DNA from: Maricaulis sp048268525
Lineage (GTDB): Bacteria; Pseudomonadota; Alphaproteobacteria; Caulobacterales; Maricaulaceae
NCBI RefSeq assembly: GCF_048268525.1
Contig: NZ_JBLWVH010000001.1
Span: 124,001-188,000, forward strand
Reading direction: 5' to 3'
DNA: 64,000 nt
The notes beneath the pieces were generated by a model. That model had not been told where the DNA came from. It did no database searches and saw nothing but the letters and a program-made list of their open reading frames with translations. This document shows, in pieces, positions 1 to 8,192 of this stretch (the first letter of the stretch is position 1; every line of letters begins with the position of its first letter). A program made the position numbers and the translations under genes.

Positions 1-57
1 TGTCTTCGCGCCCGCTCGCGCGACAATGACGTCGGGATTGAGAAGAAGGGTAGACAC

Positions 58-612
58 ATGAAGGGCGTTGTTTTCCGTCAGTTCATTGACCACGCAGAAA
101 ACGCTTTCGGCGAGGCTCTGGTTGACAAGGTGTTCGATCAAGCGGACTTGCCGTCCGGCGGGGCGTATACGAGTGTCGGCTATTACGATCACACCGAAAT
201 GTTGACCTTGGTCGGGAAGACAGCAGAGCTGACTGGCCAGTCGGTCCGTGAACTTCTGGTCGGTTTCGGCAATTCGCTGTTTGCGGCCCTGATCGCCTCG
301 CACGAGCAACCCGGGATCACCCATCCGTTTGATCTGATGGAGCGTATTCACGGCGTCATCCACCGTGATGTCCGCAAACTCTATCCCGACGCGGAAGTTC
401 CGGAGATCCTGGTAACGGCGCGTGATGGCAATGCCCGCCTCGTCGTCGATTATCACTCGACCCGCCCGATGGCCGATCTTTGCGAAGGCATGATCCTTGC
501 CGCTCTGGACCATTATGGCAAAGCGGACGAATACGTAGTTCACAGGGATGACAACGCCGACAAGCCGTTGCGCGAAGCCCGCTTCGAGATCGTGTCTGGG
601 GCAGAACACTGA
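58..612 (+). CDS. H-NOX (heme NO-binding) sensor protein
   Basis: A 184-residue stand-alone H-NOX protein, the cytoplasmic gas-sensing partner of the histidine kinase encoded next to it. The sequence shows the family N-terminus (MKGVVFRQF), a proximal heme-ligand histidine at about residue 98 in the MERIHGV context, and the heme-propionate clamp YxSxR as Y132-H-S134-T-R136. Length is normal for bacterial H-NOX. ATG 58 is preceded by a purine-rich ribosome site (GAGAAGAAGG). In characterised bacteria such proteins bind NO and change the activity of a neighbouring kinase; here that role is inferred from fold and context. The stop codon abuts the kinase gene, so the two are probably translated together. 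Confidence 0.93.
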   Translation: MKGVVFRQFIDHAENAFGEALVDKVFDQADLPSGGAYTSVGYYDHTEMLTLVGKTAELTGQSVRELLVGFGNSLFAALIASHEQPGITHPFDLMERIHGVIHRDVRKLYPDAEVPEILVTARDGNARLVVDYHSTRPMADLCEGMILAALDHYGKADEYVVHRDDNADKPLREARFEIVSGAEH

Positions 613-689
613 CTGACAAGGATGATCAGATTGGCAGGCTTGAAAGGCGGCTGGCCCGGGAAACCGCCGCCCGCCGTGAAGCCGAGCGT

Positions 690-2261
690 GTGCTCGAAGC
701 CAAGTCGGCGAGCCTCTATGAAGCCAAGGAACGTCTGAGTGAAGAGACTGCCAAGGTGCAGCGGCTGAGCACAGCCATCGATGTCTCAGCCGATGGTGTT
801 GCGATTGCCGACGCGGACGGCATTTTTACCTATATGAATCCGATGCATGCCGGCATGTTCGGCTATGCCAGTGTGGACGATTGTCTCGGGCGCCCATGGA
901 CCTCCCTTTACGACGATGAGATTTTGTCCGTCTTTGAACGCGAGGTCATGCCCGCCTTCACGCGCGACGGATATTGGCGCGGCGAGGCGACGGGGCGCGC
1001 TCAGGACGGCTCGGCAGTCCATCAAAGCCTCTCCCTGACGGCGCTTTCTGACGGCGGTATCCTCTGTGTTTCGCGCGATATTGCCATCGACAAGCGTCGC
1101 GAGAGTCAGCGCGAACAGTTGCAGGCGATGCTGGCCGATGCCGAGCGCCGCGATGCGCTGGGGCGCATGGCCTCGTCTGTCGCGCACGATTTCGCCAATA
1201 TCCTGACCGCGATCAATGCGTCGGCGCGTCTTTTGCGGAACAGCAATACATCGCTGAAAGACGCGTTGATATTTGATCGCATCGTGACGTCGTGCAGCCA
1301 GGCCAATGATCTGGTCGACGATTTGATGACTTTTGATGCCAACCCGGTGCGGGAAGCGCGGGCCATCGACGAGATTGTTCGGGACGTCGTGGAGATGATG
1401 TCCAACCAGTTCACGGCGCCCCATCGCCTCGAACTCGTTGCCGATGACGAGCGGCTCGTTTGCGAAATCGACCCCACCCTGTTTGCCCGCCTTGTCGCCA
1501 ATCTGGTCAAGAATGCCCACGAGGCGCTCGGGACAAGCGGAACGGTCACAGTGCGTACCATGCGCATTCAAGAGGCCGAGCCGCTTGACCTTCCATTTCA
1601 GCCATCAGCGATCAATCATCGCGGCGAGCTTCGTCACTACCCGGCAGCTCGCCTTGTGGTGCAGGATGATGGCAATGGCATGCCCCAGGAGGCGCTCGAC
1701 CAGGCGTTCACACCATTTCAGTCAAGCAAGGGGCGTGGGCGCGGGCTGGGCCTGGCCACGGTCGATGCCCTGTTGACCGGCCAGGAAGGCTGTGTCGCCT
1801 CCTATAGCCGCCCGGCCGAAGGCACTGTTTTTGTGGTAGACCTGCCGCTTCAGATCGCGGAAATCGCTGTGCCGGCGGCGGCTGACGACAGTGAGGGCGA
1901 GGCCAATCATGCAACCGGCGCCCTCGTCGTGGATGATGACAAGACCTTGATGAATTTCGTTTGCGAGGCGGCCAGCTGCGCTGGCTGGGACCCGGTCGGC
2001 TTCACAGACCCTGTCGAGGCACTGAAGGTATTCCGGGCTGCGCCCAAGGCGTTTGGCGTGGTGGTTACAGATCGCCGGATGCCGCAAATGTCAGGCGATG
2101 AACTGGTGCGTGCTTTGCTCGCCATCCGCCCGGATACGCGTATCGTGATGTGTTCAGGCGCGCTGCAGCCACCGCTGCCGGCCGGACTCGCCGCTACGCT
2201 TGCCAAACCGGCTACGCTCGACGATCTGATTGAGACTATCGGAGCGCCGTTGGCCGACTAG
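690..2261 (+). CDS. PAS-domain hybrid histidine kinase, H-NOX partner
   Basis: A soluble hybrid sensor kinase of 523 residues counted from GTG 690. Order of parts: short coiled coil; PAS domain at about 25-135; HisKA with phospho-acceptor His166 (VAHDFANIL); HATPase_c with N box around Asn275, DDGNGM at 326-331 and GRGLGLA at 350-356; C-terminal receiver at about 410-520 with Asp461 (VVTDRRMP). No membrane segment is seen, which fits a cytoplasmic partner of H-NOX. GTG 690 is the first standard start, but the frame stays open back to 552 and the coiled coil clearly continues upstream, so the real start is probably the CTG at 609 that overlaps the H-NOX stop. The receiver suggests phosphorelay or self-inhibition, ending at the next gene. 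Confidence 0.92.
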   Translation: MLEAKSASLYEAKERLSEETAKVQRLSTAIDVSADGVAIADADGIFTYMNPMHAGMFGYASVDDCLGRPWTSLYDDEILSVFEREVMPAFTRDGYWRGEATGRAQDGSAVHQSLSLTALSDGGILCVSRDIAIDKRRESQREQLQAMLADAERRDALGRMASSVAHDFANILTAINASARLLRNSNTSLKDALIFDRIVTSCSQANDLVDDLMTFDANPVREARAIDEIVRDVVEMMSNQFTAPHRLELVADDERLVCEIDPTLFARLVANLVKNAHEALGTSGTVTVRTMRIQEAEPLDLPFQPSAINHRGELRHYPAARLVVQDDGNGMPQEALDQAFTPFQSSKGRGRGLGLATVDALLTGQEGCVASYSRPAEGTVFVVDLPLQIAEIAVPAAADDSEGEANHATGALVVDDDKTLMNFVCEAASCAGWDPVGFTDPVEALKVFRAAPKAFGVVVTDRRMPQMSGDELVRALLAIRPDTRIVMCSGALQPPLPAGLAATLAKPATLDDLIETIGAPLAD

Positions 2262-2292
2262 TGCGGCCAGGTCCGAACACAGGAAACAGAGC

Positions 2293-2898
2293 ATGAAAAT
2301 TCTGATTGCCGACGATCATGACCTCGTCCTCGACGCTGTCCGGTCCTTGCTCGAAAACGACATTCCCGATGTCGAAGTTGAACTGGTTCGGTCCGGCGAT
2401 GAGGTCGAGCGCATTCTTTCTGACGGCAGCCGATATGACCTCGTCCTGCTGGATCTCAGAATGCCCGGTATCGCCGGTGTGCAGGATGTCAGGGATTTGA
2501 TGAAGCGGCATGGCGACCAGCCGGTTGCGATCCTGTCCGGGATGGCTGCGCCGATGGAGGTGCAGATGTTGCTGGAAAATGGTGCCCGCGGCTTTATCCC
2601 GAAAACCATGCCGGCCGACGGTCTGGTCGCGGCCGTCCGGCTCATCCTGGCCGGTCAGGTTTTCTCGCCCATCCATCACACGACCGACCCGGAAAACGCG
2701 CCGGCCTCGCTCACACCGCGAGAGCGCGAAGTCCTGTTCTGCCTGCAGCGCGGCGAGGCCAACAAGGAAATCGCCCGCAGTCTCAACATTCAGGAAACAA
2801 CGGTGAAGCTCCACCTGCGTTCCCTTGCCCTGAAGCTCGAGGCCCGCAACCGGACAGAGGTTGTCGTCAAGGCTATCCAGGCTGGCCTTCTGGCCTAG
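2293..2898 (+). CDS. LuxR/NarL-family response regulator
   Basis: A 201-residue two-component response regulator. The N-terminal receiver carries the acidic pair of IADDH and phospho-acceptor Asp54 in VLLDLRMPG. The C-terminal LuxR-type helix-turn-helix covers about 138-198 (LTPREREVL, then TTVKLHLRSL). The start is ATG 2293 with an AGGAAACAG ribosome site; a longer open frame from 2230 only adds sequence that overlaps the kinase gene. It lies 31 bases after the kinase and is its likely phosphorylation target, which would make this a three-gene nitric-oxide response operon. Target genes cannot be read from the window. Confidence 0.92.
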   Translation: MKILIADDHDLVLDAVRSLLENDIPDVEVELVRSGDEVERILSDGSRYDLVLLDLRMPGIAGVQDVRDLMKRHGDQPVAILSGMAAPMEVQMLLENGARGFIPKTMPADGLVAAVRLILAGQVFSPIHHTTDPENAPASLTPREREVLFCLQRGEANKEIARSLNIQETTVKLHLRSLALKLEARNRTEVVVKAIQAGLLA

Positions 2899-3173
2899 CG
2901 AAGGCACAGCCCCCGTCGTTCGAGACCAGAGCGTATGTAGCTGACGGCACCCTCGTGATGGTGCGCGGGATTGTCGTTTGGGAACACCTTTCGGAGATTT
3001 CGGCACCATCTGGAATAGACACGCGGGGTGGCTGATCGGGTACCTTGCGCGGTCGGCCTGTGCGGGCGACGATGACAGTCTTGTGTCAGGCGTGGTCTGG
3101 CGTGCGGGTCCGGTGTGCGGGCCAACGGGGAAAGCGTTTGCGGCGGGCAAGGCTGCAGGCGTGGGGCTTGGTC

Positions 3174-3737
3174 GTGGCCGTGAGTGACGCGTTCAATGTC
3201 GAAAACCTGTACCGCGAGCATGGCTCGCGTCTGCGCTGGATTGTCCGCCGCATCGTCAAAAATCCGCAGGACGCTGACGACATCACACAGTCGGCCTTTG
3301 AGCGCTTGTTGAAGACCGATGTCGAGGCGCGACCGGTACGCGACGAGTCCGCCTTCCTCACCACGATTGCGACCAATCTTGCCCGTAATCATCTGCGCCA
3401 CCGCGATACGGTGCAACGCCATGCCGATAGCGTCGCGCACCATTATACCGACGTGTTCGTGCAGTCGCGGTCACAGGTTGAAAATGCGCCGCCGGACGAG
3501 GCGCGCGAACTGGCGTTGCAGGCCGCCATCCGCAGCCTGCCGCCGAAATGCCGGGCGGCTTTCGTGCTGTGCAAGCTGAAAGGATTGACCTATCAGCAGG
3601 CCGCCGAACGCATGGGCGTGTCGTCGCACATGGTCAAGAAACACATCCAACGCGGCATGGCGCTGTGCGCTGCGCGTCTGCAATCCGGGACCAAACCCGG
3701 AAGCAATACCACAGGGGCTGGGCATGATGCCGGTTGA
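3174..3737 (+). CDS. ECF sigma factor, FecI-like
   Basis: An RNA polymerase sigma-70 factor of the extracytoplasmic-function class, about 187 residues. Region 2 is seen in VENLYREHGSRLRWIVRRIV and the DADDITQSAFERLL helix. Region 4 is seen in LPPKCRAAFVLCKLKGLTYQQ and MGVSSHMVKKHIQRGM. The open frame extends upstream to 3045, but that part is Arg-rich and unlike the family. GTG 3174 (or GTG 3180) is chosen because region 2 begins there and a GTGGGG stretch lies about 9 bases upstream. It overlaps the FecR gene by 14 bases, so sigma and anti-sigma are probably translationally coupled. It would drive transcription of the following receptor genes. Confidence 0.88.
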   Translation: MAVSDAFNVENLYREHGSRLRWIVRRIVKNPQDADDITQSAFERLLKTDVEARPVRDESAFLTTIATNLARNHLRHRDTVQRHADSVAHHYTDVFVQSRSQVENAPPDEARELALQAAIRSLPPKCRAAFVLCKLKGLTYQQAAERMGVSSHMVKKHIQRGMALCAARLQSGTKPGSNTTGAGHDAG

Positions 3738-4785
3738 TCCGACGTCCGATATTCACCACGACGCCGCAGGCTGGGCCATCTGGCTGCAGGCCGGGGCGCC
3801 GTTTGATCCTGGGCGCCAGTCCGAGCTGTTGGCCTGGCTGGACGCCGACCCGCGCCATGGCGATGCGCTGTCGGCCTGTCTCGACCTGGACGCGGCGCTC
3901 GATCAGATGCGGACCGGCAGCTGGGCAGAGGGATTGATTGCGGAAGTCGAGGCGGAGCTGGAGGAGGCCGAAGGTGGGTCCGTGCCAAGGCATGCCGGTT
4001 CTGTCGTCCGTCCTTTCGCCGGCCTGGGCTGGCGGTCGGTCGCCCTGGCGGCCTCGGTCCTATTGTTCCTGGCCGTGACCCCGTTCCTGGTCGGCTCGTT
4101 TCTGGTGGGTGCTCCGACGCCGCCAGCCGAACAGGTTGTTGCCGAGGCGTTTTCGACCGGGCGCGGTGAAATGCAGACCAGGGTCCTGGCCGACGGGTCC
4201 ACGGTGACACTGAATACCGCCTCGCGCATTGAGGTCAGTTTCAGTGATTATGAGCGCCGCATCGCCTTGCCGCAGGGCGAAGCCCTGTTCGAGGTTACGC
4301 ATGACCCGTCACGCCCCTTCATTGTCGCGGCGGGCGGCTATGAAGTGCGGGCCATCGGCACCGCCTTCAACGTCTACACCCGGGATGACGGGCGCACGAT
4401 GGTCACCGTTGTCGAGGGGATCGTACAGGCGCACGATACGGTGGCCCCGGCCAGCCCGGCCTTGCTGCATGCTGGCGACCAGGTCGAATTGGCTCCGGGG
4501 ACACCGCTCCCGGCGCCGCTGCGGGTCGATGCCGACCTGGCCGTGGCCTGGCGCTCCGGTCGGCTCGTGTTCGATGGCCGGCGACTGGCTGATGTCGTCG
4601 ACGAGTTCCGGCGTTATGGCGATATCACGGTCGAGTTCGCTGATGCAGACGTTGCCGAAATCGCCGTGTCCGGTGTGTTCGACCCGCGTGATAGCGAAGC
4701 CTTCTTCGCGGCACTGGACCGGATGGGGCCGGTCGGGATCGAGCGCGGCGCCGATCGGATACAGCTCTACAGTACAAATGAGTGA
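3724..4785 (+). CDS. FecR-family anti-sigma factor / signal transducer
   Basis: An inner-membrane anti-sigma factor of 353 residues. An N-terminal DUF4880-type cytoplasmic segment (about 8-60, WAIWLQAG, LAWLDADPRHGDAL) is followed by one membrane helix at about 104-129. Next is a periplasmic FecR domain at about 140-240, with VLADGSTVTLNTASRIEV and IGTAFNV. The C-terminal 70 residues have the pattern of an STN-like fold (LVFDGRRLADVVDEFRRYG). In known systems the periplasmic part receives the signal from the STN domain of a TonB receptor and releases the sigma factor; the next gene encodes exactly such a receptor. Start ATG 3724 lies inside the sigma gene. Confidence 0.92.
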   Translation: MMPVDPTSDIHHDAAGWAIWLQAGAPFDPGRQSELLAWLDADPRHGDALSACLDLDAALDQMRTGSWAEGLIAEVEAELEEAEGGSVPRHAGSVVRPFAGLGWRSVALAASVLLFLAVTPFLVGSFLVGAPTPPAEQVVAEAFSTGRGEMQTRVLADGSTVTLNTASRIEVSFSDYERRIALPQGEALFEVTHDPSRPFIVAAGGYEVRAIGTAFNVYTRDDGRTMVTVVEGIVQAHDTVAPASPALLHAGDQVELAPGTPLPAPLRVDADLAVAWRSGRLVFDGRRLADVVDEFRRYGDITVEFADADVAEIAVSGVFDPRDSEAFFAALDRMGPVGIERGADRIQLYSTNE

Positions 4786-4846
4786 CGGGCGGCGTGTGAC
4801 CACAACACGCTCGAGGGACGGGTCCGGAAAGGTTTGAGGGGACGGC

Positions 4847-7800
4847 ATGCGCGTCGGGCGGTCAGGTCTGAGCTTCTCTGCCCGGCTTTTGGCTGGCGCA
4901 GCCATGAGTCTCGTTCTGGTGCCGAGCGCTATGGCGCAGGCTGATCGACCGCCCAGCACTCAAACCGGCAGCGAAACCCGCATCCTGTTTGATATACCGG
5001 CTGGCCCGCTCGCCAATGCGCTGCGCCGCTACTCTATCCTCACGGGCCGTCAGCTCCTGTTCGAGTCGCGTCTTGTCGACGGTCATCGCGTCGCGGCCCT
5101 GCGCGGTCTGGCAACGCCTGGCAATGCGCTTGATGAATTGTTGGCCGGGACCGGCCTGCAGGTTGACCGCGTTGATGCCCGCACCGGTGTCCTGTCAGTC
5201 TCGGCGCTGGCCCCGACATCCCCAGACTTGCCGACGGCCCTGCCCTCCGCGGCGGGGCAGGCCCCGGAAAGCCGGCCCGTTGGCTGGCTGACCCTGGCCC
5301 GGGAAACGGCCCCGGCCGATCCGGGTGACGTGATCGTGGTGACCGGTTCACGCTTCGCCCGCTCCAACCTGACTGCGGTCACACCGGTTTTCGTGGTCGG
5401 TCGTGCGGAAATCGAGGCGTCCGGTGCGTACGAAATGGGAGCATTGCTGGCAGCACAATCTCCCGCGACATTGGAGTTTTCCGGGCAATCGACCCATCTG
5501 AGCGCCCAGAATGCAGGTCTCACATCGGTCGGGCTGCGCGGTCTGGGCACGACCCGGACCCTGGTGCTGATCGACGGGCGGCGCACGGTCTCCAATAGTG
5601 GCAATGCCAGTCGTTTCGGATCGGGCTCGATCCCGATCGAGTTTGTCGAGCAGGTTGAGATCACGACCGGTGGTGCGTCGGCACTTTACGGCTCGGATGC
5701 CATCGCCGGCGTGGTCAATTTCGTGCTGCGTGACGACATGACCGGCGGCTCAGCGCTTTTCCAGTCGGGCATGACCGAAAATGGCGGCGGAGGGTTCTCG
5801 GTCGGCTCCATGACCATTGGTCGGCCGTTCGACGCCGGTCGCGGTCATGTGCTTGCCAACCTCACGATCGATCAGGTCAGCCGTATAGGGGCCGATGAAC
5901 GGGATTGGGCACGAGCGGATGTCGCCCTTTCCGATGACGGCACGGAATTGGAGACGGACCGCAGCACCTACACGTCCGGTGGCCGTTTCATCGGCTATGA
6001 TTTCTGGTTTGACGAATCCGGCCTGCGGCAGGATTTCGATTCTGAACTGGACAGTGTCTCGATCCGGCCTGACGCTACGATCAGCCTGCCGCGCGAGCGC
6101 CAGATGCTGTCGCTGAACGCGCGCTACGACCTTGCCGGACAGGCTGAATTGTTCGCGACGGCGCTTGTCTCACGCAGTCAGAGCCAGGCAACACGCGAAG
6201 CTCAGACCGCCTATTATGGACAGGATTTCGGCCCCGCGCGGGAGGATATCGGTCGCATCGCGCTGGATAATCCCTTCGTGCCGGCACCGATCCGCGCAGC
6301 CGCGCTGGCCGACGGGTTGAGCGGCATCACCTGGCGTCGACGCTTTACCGAACTGGGGCCGGAATACCGCGATATTGATCGCGCGACCGACCGTTTCTGG
6401 GCCGGGCTCCGCGGACAGGCGGCGGGCTGGAACTGGGAGGCCTACCTCGGACATGGTCGATATGTGCAGACCCAGATACGCAGCGGAGAACTCAATTTCC
6501 GCCATGTCCAACAGGCCCTGGATGTTGAACCGGTCGCGGGCAGGGCGGGCGAGTATCAATGTCGCGACAGCGCTGCCCGCCTGGCCGGCTGCGTGCCTCT
6601 CGACATGTTCGGCATCGGGTCGATCAGTCCTCAAGCGGCGGACTATATCCGGGCGACCGACAGGCTCGATATCGATGTCCGCCAGGATACTTTCGGCATC
6701 ACTCTGACCGGCGAGGCGGTCTTCCCGGGGTTGGGCGCCATACCCTTGGCCGTGGGCGTCGAGCATCGACGTGATCGGCAACGCACCGTCGGAGACCCGG
6801 TTACCCAGTCGCGTGACACCGGCTATGTCGATGTGCCCGATCTGGATGCGGCTGTGGATGCGACAGAAGCGTTCTTCGAGACCTCGGTAACGCTGTTGTC
6901 CGGGCGCCCCATGATCGAGCATTTCGGTGTTGAATTCGCTGGGCGACTGGCCCGTTACGACATTGAAAGTGTTGGCGGGGTCGGTAGTTTCCGGCTTGGC
7001 GCCAGCTGGGTCGTCTCGCCCGGATTTCAAGTGCGCACGCAGATCGCCAACGCCCAGCGGGCGCCCGGCATGAGTGAATTGTATTCGGCGCCGCGCGGCG
7101 ATTATGACAGCGTGTCTGACCCCTGCGACGGCGTCACGGCAGCCTCGTCGGGCGTGGTGGCAGAGAATTGCCGCGCTGATGCCCGCATCGCCGCCGTGAT
7201 AGCAAGCGATGGCGTTTTTACGCAGAGCGGCAGAAACATCTATGCGCCCAATTCCGGCAATCCCGATCTGACCGAAGAGGCAGCGCGGAGCTGGAATCTC
7301 GGCTTTGTCTTCACACCCCCGCAGCGCCCCGGCTTCTCGCTGATGCTGGACGCCTATGGCATCCGCGTGGATGGCGCGATCTCGTCCCTGAGCAGCCAGT
7401 CCCTGTTGCGGGAGTGCTATGGCGCAACGCTACCGCTCGCTGCGAACAGTTTTTGTGATGCGATTGAACGGTCCGGGACCGGCCAGCTGGTGGCAATGCT
7501 GAATCGTACCGACAATCTGCATGCACTCAAATCAAGCGGCGTCGATGTCCGTGTCCGCGATGGCTGGCGTGTTGGTGATGGCTGGCTGCAAGGCGAGTGG
7601 AGCGCGCAAATTCTTTATGCCTACACCCATCGTTTGCAGCAGGAATTTGCGCGGACCGATGGATCTGTCCAGATCAATCGCTGGGACGGGGAAGTCGGCA
7701 CGCCGACCCATCGCTGGACTGGCTCGCTGAGCTGGGAACGGGGCGATTGGCAACTGCAATGGCGCGCGCGCTATGAGGACGCCAGTCTTGATAGTCACGA

Positions 7801-8047
7801 CCGTGCAGACGCGGGCGATGCCGATGACCAGCTCTTTCTCGCTGTTGACCCATGGCTGCAACATGACCTGTCGGCCCGGATCGACCTGGTCGAAGGTTGG
7901 CGACTGTTTGGCGGGGTCAACAATGTCTTCCACGATTACGGCCCCTTCCTTCCCAGTGGTACCGACAGTGGCGACCGGCGCAATTTCAATCCGGCTTATG
8001 ACGTCGCGGGGCGCACGGTCTATCTGGGCTTGAGGCGCAACTGGTAA
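4847..8047 (+). CDS. TonB-dependent receptor with STN signalling domain
   Basis: An outer-membrane transducer receptor of 1066 residues. A signal peptide (about 1-31, ending PSAMAQA) is followed by an STN domain at about 46-120 (ILFDIPAGPLANALRRYS, ALDELLAGTGL). The plug domain begins near 165 (VVTGSRFARSN) with LRGLGTTRTLVLIDGRR and the conserved GGASALYGSDAIAGVVNF. The rest is a large 22-strand-type barrel. The STN domain marks it as the sensing receptor of the sigma/FecR pair immediately upstream. GAGGGGAC precedes ATG 4847. The substrate is unknown: FecA-like architecture often means iron chelates, but the downstream peptidase suggests a peptide. Confidence 0.93.
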   Translation: MRVGRSGLSFSARLLAGAAMSLVLVPSAMAQADRPPSTQTGSETRILFDIPAGPLANALRRYSILTGRQLLFESRLVDGHRVAALRGLATPGNALDELLAGTGLQVDRVDARTGVLSVSALAPTSPDLPTALPSAAGQAPESRPVGWLTLARETAPADPGDVIVVTGSRFARSNLTAVTPVFVVGRAEIEASGAYEMGALLAAQSPATLEFSGQSTHLSAQNAGLTSVGLRGLGTTRTLVLIDGRRTVSNSGNASRFGSGSIPIEFVEQVEITTGGASALYGSDAIAGVVNFVLRDDMTGGSALFQSGMTENGGGGFSVGSMTIGRPFDAGRGHVLANLTIDQVSRIGADERDWARADVALSDDGTELETDRSTYTSGGRFIGYDFWFDESGLRQDFDSELDSVSIRPDATISLPRERQMLSLNARYDLAGQAELFATALVSRSQSQATREAQTAYYGQDFGPAREDIGRIALDNPFVPAPIRAAALADGLSGITWRRRFTELGPEYRDIDRATDRFWAGLRGQAAGWNWEAYLGHGRYVQTQIRSGELNFRHVQQALDVEPVAGRAGEYQCRDSAARLAGCVPLDMFGIGSISPQAADYIRATDRLDIDVRQDTFGITLTGEAVFPGLGAIPLAVGVEHRRDRQRTVGDPVTQSRDTGYVDVPDLDAAVDATEAFFETSVTLLSGRPMIEHFGVEFAGRLARYDIESVGGVGSFRLGASWVVSPGFQVRTQIANAQRAPGMSELYSAPRGDYDSVSDPCDGVTAASSGVVAENCRADARIAAVIASDGVFTQSGRNIYAPNSGNPDLTEEAARSWNLGFVFTPPQRPGFSLMLDAYGIRVDGAISSLSSQSLLRECYGATLPLAANSFCDAIERSGTGQLVAMLNRTDNLHALKSSGVDVRVRDGWRVGDGWLQGEWSAQILYAYTHRLQQEFARTDGSVQINRWDGEVGTPTHRWTGSLSWERGDWQLQWRARYEDASLDSHDRADAGDADDQLFLAVDPWLQHDLSARIDLVEGWRLFGGVNNVFHDYGPFLPSGTDSGDRRNFNPAYDVAGRTVYLGLRRNW

Positions 8048-8071
8048 CCCCTCCGCTGAGAAGCGTCGGAC

Positions 8072-8077
8072 GGAAAT
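8072..8077 (+). promoter_or_regulatory. Possible FecI-type promoter element (GGAAAT)
   Basis: A GGAAAT hexamer starts a small AT-rich island (to about 8088) within the GC-rich gap between the two receptor genes. A TCGTCG stretch follows about 12-16 bases later. GGAAAT is the minus-35 element I recall for FecI-dependent promoters, so this could be a target of the ECF sigma encoded at 3174. The match is short and the minus-10 side is not decisive. Confidence 0.3.
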
Positions 8078-8192
8078 TCATAAAAATGTCGTCGCGCAGG
8101 TACCCGGTGCCGGCCCTGGCGTGTCCTCCCTAGACAGGCGTGGTGATCCGCCGTCGAGGGGACGGCGTGGCATGCATTGAGGGGAGTATCTG

